From Siphonobacter aquaeclarae (GTDB lineage Bacteria > Bacteroidota > Bacteroidia > Cytophagales > Spirosomataceae), in contig NZ_FNGS01000009.1 in the NCBI RefSeq assembly GCF_900103285.1, positions 206,772 to 246,491 on the forward strand: a stretch of 39,720 nucleotides of DNA. The letters are read 5' to 3'. This document shows, piece by piece, positions 33,662-39,720 of the stretch. Position 1 is the first letter of the stretch; each line of letters opens with the position of its first letter. Under the pieces are notes generated by a model that saw nothing but the letters and a program-made list of their open reading frames with translations, ran no database searches and had not been told where the DNA came from. The position numbers and the translations under genes were made by a program.

Positions 33662-33758
33662 GCGGTTTCACGGAAAAAAGTGAAAAAATGCGGCGGAAAA
33701 GCCCGTGGAACACGCTAAGCCGCTGATTTCGAATAAGCTGCGTCAGCACTTTTTTTCG

Positions 33759-36700
33759 TCAGGGGGCCAGGCTCAGCAAGGCGCCGGTACCCAGTTGCAC
33801 CGTCCCGTTCAGCAGCAGCTGATGTACCTGCGCAGTGGTGTTGTCGGGTATGGAAATGACGTGGCCGGCCTGAATCACGACGTCGTCCGTCAGTGCCGGG
33901 ACCGCATGGCACGACCAGGTCGCCGGATCCGTCCAGGTACCCGTCAGCCGGGTGACGAAGGATTTTTCTCCGATAACCAACGGTACTTCCGCACTCACGA
34001 CCGACTGGTTTACGATCCGTAATTTGTACGCAGCACCGGTAGCGATGGTATCGGGAAACGTAACGGTTACCGGAGAGGTCGTTCCGCTGCCGACTACCGT
34101 CATACCTGCTCCGAATACCCCCGAAGCATCCGACAACTGTACCTGAAAAGGCGCGGAATAGCTGCCCGTCGCATTGAAAGCTACCTGCCATGCTACTCCC
34201 CGGCAGGCAGAGTCTACTGAAGCGACAGCAATCGACGCCGGAACCGTGATGGTCATGCCTACCGAATTACCGCTCAGTTTCCCGCAAAATCCAGGCAACG
34301 CCGCCTGAAAAGCCGAAAAGGCAGTATTGACGTAACCCGACAGATCCGTTCCGCCGGCATACGACAACCCGTATACCTGGTAACTACCTGCCGGGTATAC
34401 CGACGGATTACTGAAGTCGCTCGTCGCGCTGAAACCCTTAACCATACCACCCGAAACAGCCAGATAGGTATACGAATAAGGAGAATTGACCCCCGGAACG
34501 AGCGGCGTGAGCTTTCCGCCGGAAGCCGAACTCGCCGAAATCGTGTAGGACGAAGGCAGCGCGGGATAGCCGCTGCCGTAATTATGAAGCACGAGGGAGT
34601 AGGTTACTCCGGCCGTCAGCGTTACCGACAGGCTATTGTTAAGATATACTGTGCTACCGTTCAGGTTGGCCGTCGACTTCAGAAAACCAGTACAGGGAGA
34701 AGAAGCGTTAAACGTTCCCTGAAAAACAGACAGAATCAACCCCAGACTCGACGCTGTAGAAAAAGACAGAGTGTACGTACCCGTCTGCGTCACGCGGAAG
34801 GTCCGCAAATCAAAATAGGACGTATTCGAAAATGTGTTGCAGGACGTCCCGCTGGCGTACAAACTCACACCCAGCGGAGAGTCAAGCGTGGTAAGCGTAC
34901 CGGCGAAGGCAAGCGTATCCTTGCCAACCGCAAACAGATCAGGGTGCAGCGTTCCAGCCGGTCCGCTGAGGTCCGTAGTCGGCTGGATAACCGAATACTC
35001 CGGAGCACAGGTATTCGTGATCGTGATCGGATAGTCGTTGAGATCGAAAAAGATATTACCGATTGCTTCGATTCTGATCCGTCCGGTATTGGTCGTTACG
35101 TTGGGAATCGTGACGACCTGGGAGCCATCATTCGGCGTACTTGCCGCGAGTACGGTCGGGTAGGTAAGACCGCCGTCGGTCGACAGGCTGATTTTAACAT
35201 TCGCACAACTGATCGGAGCGGCATTGGTATTCGCGATGTCCCAGGTAATCGTGGCCGTACTGTTGCTCTGCCACAGCGTCGAACCATTCTGGGAGGTAAG
35301 CCGGAAAGGGCCGGAAAGGCTGTCGACGATCACATCTACATTGTCAATTCCGATGGAGCCGCCCGTGACCTTGTTATCATAGGCTATAAAACGAAAGTGC
35401 ATCGTACGGCCTACTGCCGGAAGCGCTTCTCCGCTTTGATCCGGATTACTATTCAGCAGGTAGGGAAGCGAGGGAAATGTCCGTGAGGTAGCGGTCGACG
35501 GCGCATAGCTCCGGAACAGCGCTGCTGCCGGGTCATTTACCGCTGATTTGCCGCCCGCTCCGGCGATCATACCCAGTGCGCCGGCGTTGTTGTAGGAAAT
35601 GTCGTACTGCTCCCAGTTATACGTTAGCGGATCTCCGTCGGCATCGGTCGCTGAACCTGTCAGTACAAAAGGCGTCTGCCGGGGAATGACATAGTCCGGC
35701 CCTCCGTTTGCCTGGGGCGTCTGGTTATTCGTCGGCGAAGTCACCGGGCAGGTAGTGGTACCGACAAACGAGGCGATGTTGTAGATACTTCTGACGTGAA
35801 AAAAATCAATGTTTCCGGTGTTGATAAGGTTCTGCGCGGGGTCGCAAAGGCCGGGGTACCCCATGATCGAGGCCCCACTGCCGGGTTCGAAAGCGCTGGA
35901 GTAGGATCGCTGTGCCGTACAGTACTGCCCGACGCCGTTGAAGGTATGCGGCGTACCCAGTTTATGACCCATTTCGTGGATAAATACCCGCTGGAAACCG
36001 TTGAGCGTCGAAACGCCCGACCAGCCACCGCCCTTGTACAGGTTGACGCAGGCGGAGTTGAGGTAAGCGATACCTCCGCCTGAGTTGTGGATAACGTGGG
36101 CGAGGTCATAGTTGGCGGCGCCGAAGTCATTGGGAATGAGGGTCATGGCATCGTCGAGTGACTGATACCGCAGCCGGTTGGCGACCGGCGCTGCATTTTC
36201 TCCCAGGGTCGAATCGGGCTGGTGATAAAAGTGGATCGTCGCGTCGCTGAGCGGGCTGATAAGCGTAAAACGGATCGACAGCGTCCGGGTATAAAACCCG
36301 TTGACGTCGTTCATCAGCTGCTGCACCGCGGCCTCGACACTCGCGTTGGTATTGCCGTTCTGCTGGTAAAATTCATGCGTGAGAAGCAGGGCAAGTTTGT
36401 AATCCCGCAATGTACCTCCATAGCTGAAGGACTGGGTGACAGCACTTTCCCGCCCGCTGTTAGGCGTAGTCAGCAGCTTGCAGCCGAAGGGGAGTACGGG
36501 TTCGTCGGTTTCGAGCTGGTAGCGGGCACCGTCCGGCGACGGATCAAGGGAATAGATGCCGCCTGCGTGTTGATACTGCACGTGCAGCCCGCGCATCGAA
36601 AGGGTAATACGGCAGGTCAGATCCGGATTTTGAAGACTGACGCCGGAAAAAGTCCGGATATCCGGCCGCTTGAGTGCATCGGACAGGGGAACGACAGGTG

Positions 36701-36914
36701 TCGGAACGACCGAAAAGGACTGTTGCCCTTCCAGGGTCGGAAGGGAAAGTACGGTCCCGGTTGCCGTTCGGCCCGAAGCAGACAGGACCGGGAGTTGATT
36801 ACTGACCCGCGCGAGATCGACGGTAACAGGTACGACGCGCTGGGCGGAGGCGCTGAGACTCAGAAAAAACAGAAGTCCCAGCACCCGCGGAAGGTTGCTG
36901 GTTAAGAGGTGCAT
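33759..36914 (-). CDS. Large secreted zinc metalloprotease (reprolysin-like, M12B type)
   Basis: A 1051-residue secreted protein with a signal peptide (ending near SLSASAQ), a propeptide-like region of about 180 residues and a metzincin catalytic domain whose zinc site HEMGHKLGTPH lies near residues 312-322. Then come a cadherin/Ig-like segment (FVLTGSATDADGDPLTYNWE near 410), further beta domains and a C-terminal stretch beginning GTWTDPATWSC with the pattern W..P...DDVVI..GHVI. It ends at LLSLAP without a recognisable T9SS sorting domain, which similar proteins usually have after that stretch. A secreted protease acting on proteins in the medium is likely. Confidence 0.88.
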   Translation of the reverse strand: MHLLTSNLPRVLGLLFFLSLSASAQRVVPVTVDLARVSNQLPVLSASGRTATGTVLSLPTLEGQQSFSVVPTPVVPLSDALKRPDIRTFSGVSLQNPDLTCRITLSMRGLHVQYQHAGGIYSLDPSPDGARYQLETDEPVLPFGCKLLTTPNSGRESAVTQSFSYGGTLRDYKLALLLTHEFYQQNGNTNASVEAAVQQLMNDVNGFYTRTLSIRFTLISPLSDATIHFYHQPDSTLGENAAPVANRLRYQSLDDAMTLIPNDFGAANYDLAHVIHNSGGGIAYLNSACVNLYKGGGWSGVSTLNGFQRVFIHEMGHKLGTPHTFNGVGQYCTAQRSYSSAFEPGSGASIMGYPGLCDPAQNLINTGNIDFFHVRSIYNIASFVGTTTCPVTSPTNNQTPQANGGPDYVIPRQTPFVLTGSATDADGDPLTYNWEQYDISYNNAGALGMIAGAGGKSAVNDPAAALFRSYAPSTATSRTFPSLPYLLNSNPDQSGEALPAVGRTMHFRFIAYDNKVTGGSIGIDNVDVIVDSLSGPFRLTSQNGSTLWQSNSTATITWDIANTNAAPISCANVKISLSTDGGLTYPTVLAASTPNDGSQVVTIPNVTTNTGRIRIEAIGNIFFDLNDYPITITNTCAPEYSVIQPTTDLSGPAGTLHPDLFAVGKDTLAFAGTLTTLDSPLGVSLYASGTSCNTFSNTSYFDLRTFRVTQTGTYTLSFSTASSLGLILSVFQGTFNASSPCTGFLKSTANLNGSTVYLNNSLSVTLTAGVTYSLVLHNYGSGYPALPSSYTISASSASGGKLTPLVPGVNSPYSYTYLAVSGGMVKGFSATSDFSNPSVYPAGSYQVYGLSYAGGTDLSGYVNTAFSAFQAALPGFCGKLSGNSVGMTITVPASIAVASVDSACRGVAWQVAFNATGSYSAPFQVQLSDASGVFGAGMTVVGSGTTSPVTVTFPDTIATGAAYKLRIVNQSVVSAEVPLVIGEKSFVTRLTGTWTDPATWSCHAVPALTDDVVIQAGHVISIPDNTTAQVHQLLLNGTVQLGTGALLSLAP

Positions 36915-37015
36915 GGCGGATCAGAGGTCAGAAATAATATACTCTCGAATGGTAAGGTGGTAGTGGTGGTCTCATAAATAGCGGATACCGCGGGTAAATG
37001 GAAATGCTTAAATAT

Positions 37016-37049
37016 AGAAAAACCTTCCCGAAATGGGGAAGGTTTTTCT
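37016..37049 (-). terminator. Terminator after fabD
   Basis: The stem AGAAAAACCTTCCC pairs with GGGAAGGTTTTTCT around a 6-base loop; on the minus strand it ends in TTTTTCT, 21 bases after the fabD stop codon. Confidence 0.8.
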
Positions 37050-37070
37050 CAGTCAATTTTAGAAAAATAC

Positions 37071-37964
37071 TTAGATGATAACAGCGGCTGTTTCGGCTGT
37101 TGCAATGATTTTCTTAACCAGGCCCTGGAGTACTTTCCCCGGACCGCATTCGGTGAAGAGTGTGGCGCCGTCGGCACTCATGTTCTGTACAGACTGGGTC
37201 CAGCGCACAGGGGCGGTAAGCTGGGCGATCAGATTTGCCTTGATGACAGAAGTATCGGTTGCCGGGAGGGCATTTACGTTCTGATACACAGGGCAGCTGG
37301 GGCTGCGGAAGTTGGTCAGTTCAATCGCCGCCGCGAGTTCTTCGCGGGCGGGCTCCATCAGGGGCGAGTGGAAAGCGCCACCTACCGGCAGCGGCAGTAC
37401 ACGCTTGGCTCCCGCTTCTTTCAGGCGCTCACCGGCAATCCGGACGCCTTCATGCGAGCCGGAAATAACCAGCTGGCCGGGGCAGTTGTAGTTGGCCGCC
37501 ACCACGACTTCACCGGTTTCCTGCTGTACCGCCTGGCAGAGTTCGGCTACCTGCTCGTCGGGAAGGGAGCTGAGGACGGCCGCCATCGTCGACGGGTTGA
37601 TTTCACAGGCCCGCTGCATCGCCTGGGCGCGTTGGAAAACCAGCTTCAGGCCGTCTTCGAATGACAAGGCGCCTGCGCTGACAAGCGCCGAAAACTCGCC
37701 GAGAGAGTGTCCTGCTACCATCGCAGGCTGGAATTCAGCCGCGACAGACGCCAGTACAACAGAGTGAAGGAAGATAGCCGGTTGCGTAATTTTGGTCTGT
37801 TTGAGTTCCTCATCAGAGCCTTCAAACATGGTATCGGTCAGGCGGAAGCCCAGGATCTCGTTAGCCTGTTCAAACAGCTGACGTGCTTTTTCCGAAGAAG
37901 AATAGAGCTCTTTGCCCATTCCGGAAAACTGGGATCCCTGACCGGGAAAAACATAAGCGTTCAT
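37071..37964 (-). CDS. fabD: Malonyl-CoA--acyl carrier protein transacylase
   Basis: A 297-residue cytosolic enzyme that loads malonyl from CoA onto ACP in fatty acid synthesis. The start at 37964 gives MNAYVFPGQGSQFSGMG, the normal N terminus; an upstream in-frame start adds 19 unrelated residues. The catalytic Ser is in VAGHSLGEFSA (GHSLG), the Arg in LVFQRAQAMQ and the second active-site His in GAFHSPLM. It lies 44 bases after the DCC gene on the same strand. No other fab genes are adjacent, unlike many bacteria. Confidence 0.95.
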   Translation of the reverse strand: MNAYVFPGQGSQFSGMGKELYSSSEKARQLFEQANEILGFRLTDTMFEGSDEELKQTKITQPAIFLHSVVLASVAAEFQPAMVAGHSLGEFSALVSAGALSFEDGLKLVFQRAQAMQRACEINPSTMAAVLSSLPDEQVAELCQAVQQETGEVVVAANYNCPGQLVISGSHEGVRIAGERLKEAGAKRVLPLPVGGAFHSPLMEPAREELAAAIELTNFRSPSCPVYQNVNALPATDTSVIKANLIAQLTAPVRWTQSVQNMSADGATLFTECGPGKVLQGLVKKIIATAETAAVII

Positions 37965-38008
37965 AGAGACGAGTTTATTACCGCTGGCAAAAATAGGAAG
38001 TATCCCGT

Positions 38009-38410
38009 TCAGTTTTGCCATTCCGGAAACCGTGCCCGTTCGGCCGGCGTCGGAATCCGGCAGGCGTCCTGCTTTCCGAACCAGCGATACCGCCGACGGG
38101 CTATGAATCGGTAAACGCTATCCCGGAGTACTTTCGGAAGAAAACGGAAGGCTGCCAGCCACTTCCAGCCGCGTACCTGCGCCGCGATACGTAGCGCCGC
38201 ATCGGATTCTTCGTACAGGCGGTTCCCGTCGATCAGCAGTACCGAATCCGGCAGGGGGCGCTGCCGCTCAAAGCGACTGAGTACTTTTCGGGCATAGTCC
38301 GACTGCAGCGCGGCAAACTGAAATACCCCGTCGTCGTGATCCATGATGTAATTGACGGTTCCGTTGCAGAAGTTACAGACGCCGTCGAAGAGGATGAGCT
38401 TGGTGGGCAT
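38009..38410 (-). CDS. Thiol-disulfide oxidoreductase DCC family protein (DUF393)
   Basis: A 133-residue protein of the DCC/DUF393 family. The name-giving motif is FDGVCNFCN (CxxC, residues 11-14 region), followed by VNYIMDHD, QSDYARKVL, GSD/ESDAAL and a tail with YRFIARRRYRWFGKQDACR. Redox activity is suggested by the CxxC but not proven for the family. The start at 38410 is used because MPTKLILFDG is the standard N terminus; the in-frame ATG at 38431 adds seven residues encoded entirely by the CCCCNTG heptads. The ATG used is itself the last unit of that array. Confidence 0.88.
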   Translation of the reverse strand: MPTKLILFDGVCNFCNGTVNYIMDHDDGVFQFAALQSDYARKVLSRFERQRPLPDSVLLIDGNRLYEESDAALRIAAQVRGWKWLAAFRFLPKVLRDSVYRFIARRRYRWFGKQDACRIPTPAERARFPEWQN

Positions 38411-38647
38411 GGGGCAGAGGGCATGGGGCATAGGGTGAAATCCGCGTGCCCGGCCGTGTTACAATAAAAAAGAAAACCGTGACAGGGTTCCATCCTGTCA
38501 CGGTTTTCTTGGGGCTTTAAGCAATAGGCGATAAGCTGTAAGCAATAGGCTATAAGCTGTAAGCAACAGACCCCTCCTTCTTTGCCTAAAGCTTATGGCC
38601 TACAGCTTAAAGCCCTCTGCTCCCTGCCCCCTGCCCCATGCCCCCTG
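38408..38647. repeat. Nested inverted heptad arrays, CCCCNTG outside and ARGCNNT inside
   Basis: The outer left arm (38408-38435) is four heptads on the minus strand (CCCTATG, CCCCATG, CCCTCTG, CCCCATG, the last one being the DCC start codon). The outer right arm (38620-38647) is CTCCCTG, CCCCCTG, CCCCATG, CCCCCTG on the plus strand and ends on the base before the next gene's stop codon. Inside are ARGCNNT arms: left 38519-38569 (AAGCAAT, AGGCGAT, AAGCTGT, AAGCAAT, AGGCTAT, AAGCTGT, AAGCAAC) and right 38583-38614 (TAAAGCT, TATGGCC, TACAGCT, TAAAGCC). The terminator lies between. Almost the whole 237-base gap is repeat. Confidence 0.88.
38470..38510. terminator. Strong bidirectional terminator hairpin
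   Basis: A perfect 17-bp stem (AAGAAAACCGTGACAGG with CCTGTCACGGTTTTCTT) and 7-base loop GTTCCAT. It follows the T9SS type B gene on the minus strand and sits inside the outer pair of heptad arms. Confidence 0.85.
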
Positions 38648-39720
38648 CTACCTAACCACCTGCACCCATCCCTTCACCACAACAGGTTTGTTCTCATCGG
38701 CTTTGTTGAGGCGCTGGTAGAAGACCTGTGCTTCGTAGTAGTAGGTGCCTGCGGCGACGTCCTTTCCGCCGTCGGTTTTGCCGTCCCAGCGGATGAGGAT
38801 GTCGTCGCTTCGCTCAAAGACCTTGACGCCCCAGCGGTTGTAAACCCGGAAGACGACCCGGTTGACAAAGCGGGGACACTTCATGGGTTCGAAGGTGTCG
38901 TTTTTGCCGTCGCCGTTGGGAGTGATGACGTTGGGCAGCAGGTAGTCGGGACAGTTGTCCTGACAGGCGGTATTGCTGGGTTTGGATTCGACGCCGAACC
39001 GGTTGACGGATGTGACGTAGTAACAGCCGGCATAGCTGTCCAGGTTGTCGTGGGTGAAGTTGCGGCTGGGCGGCGTGGGCGGGCTCTTGGTTTCGCCTAC
39101 TTTGGCAAAGTCGCCGGCATCCCCATAGCGCTTGTAGTAAATGTTGTATTGGACGATGTTTTTGTCGCAGGCTTCTCCACCGGGACCTGTGGTGGCATCG
39201 ACCCAGCTCATTTTGTTGCTGTAGGGTCCGTCCTGACAGGCGCCCTGGAGGTAGGCCGGGCAGTCGAGCAGCTCCAGGCTGAGCACCGGCGGACAGGGCC
39301 GGGTGGTATCGGTGGGCGACAGGCACAACTTCTGGGAGAAGTTGAAAAGCAGGCCTGAATGAATGCGGGTATCGTTGTAGGAGCCTGCGGTTTCGACGCG
39401 GTAGCAGTAGGAGGAATCCGGATGCAGGGTGGTGGAGATGTCACCGTCGGAGGTGACATGGTCCTTGCCGTCGTCGACAAAGACATAGGTGCCGGCTCCC
39501 TGAACGGCTACCTGCTGGATGAGGTTGAAAGCGCCGGAGGGGCTCTGACGGTAGACGCGGTGAGTCTGGTTGTCGTTGCTCCAGGGGACATTGGCCTGCC
39601 AGGAAAGGCGGATGGAGCGGGAGAGGGGCGCTCCGGTGAGCCAGACGCTGCTGGCCGAGGCGGAAGAATCGACGCGTGCTCCCGCGGCGGTGAAGACATC
39701 GACCCGGTAGGTGTAGGGCG
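38648..39720 (-). CDS. T9SS type B sorting domain-containing protein (3' part, cut by window edge)
   Basis: The reading frame is open to the window edge; at least 357 residues of the C-terminal part are visible and the start is outside. The visible part has fibronectin-type III-like repeats (YTYRVDVFTAAGARVDSS, RLSWQANVPW, YCYRVETAGSY, KMSWVDATTG) and then the type B (CHU_C, gliding-motility-associated) sorting domain: NVITPNGDGKNDTF, RVYNRWGVKVFE, WDGKTDGGKDVAAGTYYY. It is exported by the type IX system; a large surface adhesin or gliding-related protein is likely. The apparent start at 39328 (TTG) is internal. The stop codon abuts the CCCCNTG array. Confidence 0.9.
   Translation of the reverse strand, partial: PYTYRVDVFTAAGARVDSSASASSVWLTGAPLSRSIRLSWQANVPWSNDNQTHRVYRQSPSGAFNLIQQVAVQGAGTYVFVDDGKDHVTSDGDISTTLHPDSSYCYRVETAGSYNDTRIHSGLLFNFSQKLCLSPTDTTRPCPPVLSLELLDCPAYLQGACQDGPYSNKMSWVDATTGPGGEACDKNIVQYNIYYKRYGDAGDFAKVGETKSPPTPPSRNFTHDNLDSYAGCYYVTSVNRFGVESKPSNTACQDNCPDYLLPNVITPNGDGKNDTFEPMKCPRFVNRVVFRVYNRWGVKVFERSDDILIRWDGKTDGGKDVAAGTYYYEAQVFYQRLNKADENKPVVVKGWVQVVR

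Noticed and set aside
34584-35486. A 300-codon plus-strand open frame opposite the metalloprotease
   Set aside because: Arg-rich shadow frame without domains.

Overview
The window looks like chromosome from a Bacteroidota bacterium, probably a Cytophagales member of the Spirosoma/Siphonobacter type. The evidence is: type IX secretion C-terminal sorting domains (types A and B), TAnnTTTG-type promoter boxes, genes without purine-rich ribosome binding sites, many secreted glycoside hydrolases, a sulfatase, a TonB-dependent receptor and a four-helix-bundle (S23-like) gene. The assignment to order level is inference. The bulk is moderately GC-rich; one patch (about 31.95-33.5 kb) is clearly AT-rich.

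Layout. 0-3.6 kb: a double-ATPase ABC protein and a secreted GH127 enzyme. 3.5-8.6 kb: a glycosyltransferase coupled to a small 4Fe-4S protein, a DUF4136 lipoprotein, the pyrR-purN pair, a YcxB-like membrane protein and a DUF3050 protein. 8.7-11.7 kb: a GMC flavoprotein and its Tat-exported small subunit, which resemble the alpha and gamma subunits of FAD sugar dehydrogenases, split by a four-helix-bundle gene that sits between inverted heptad repeats. 11.7-19.2 kb (minus strand): a CAZyme run GH95-GH31-alginate lyase family-GH13. 19.3-24.1 kb: a cobalamin riboswitch, a BtuB-like receptor, then cobT-cobS-cobC, followed by a GH130-like lipoprotein. 25.2-28.6 kb (minus): PASTA protein, T9SS protein and two rhodaneses. 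28.8-31.9 kb: Nudix hydrolase, DyP peroxidase and sulfatase. 31.95-33.6 kb: the AT-rich patch with a small ribbon-helix-helix-like gene, an array of GTTGTT motifs, two unknown genes and tRNA-Gln. 33.7-39.7 kb (minus): a large zinc metalloprotease, fabD, a DCC thiol oxidoreductase and the 3' part of a T9SS type B protein cut by the window edge.

How the genes work together. The enzymes GH127, GH95, GH31, alginate-lyase-fold, GH13, GH130 and sulfatase point to breakdown of complex plant or algal polysaccharides outside the cell or in the periplasm, but no SusC/SusD pair or sensor is present here. The riboswitch, receptor and cobTSC genes form a B12 uptake and lower-ligand assembly unit. pyrR-purN serves nucleotide metabolism, and fabD serves fatty acid synthesis.

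The most unusual signal is a recurring intergenic architecture: short tandem units of 7 or 9 bp with a fixed core and variable positions, arranged as two facing arms. Four unrelated unit sequences (GAAAACY, ARGCNNT, CCCCNTG, CRCAGANNT) build arrays at six places. One pair of arms encloses the four-helix-bundle gene and splits an otherwise expected two-gene unit; another provides the start codon of the DCC gene. This looks like a family of mobile or self-propagating palindromic arrays and is the best candidate here for something undescribed.
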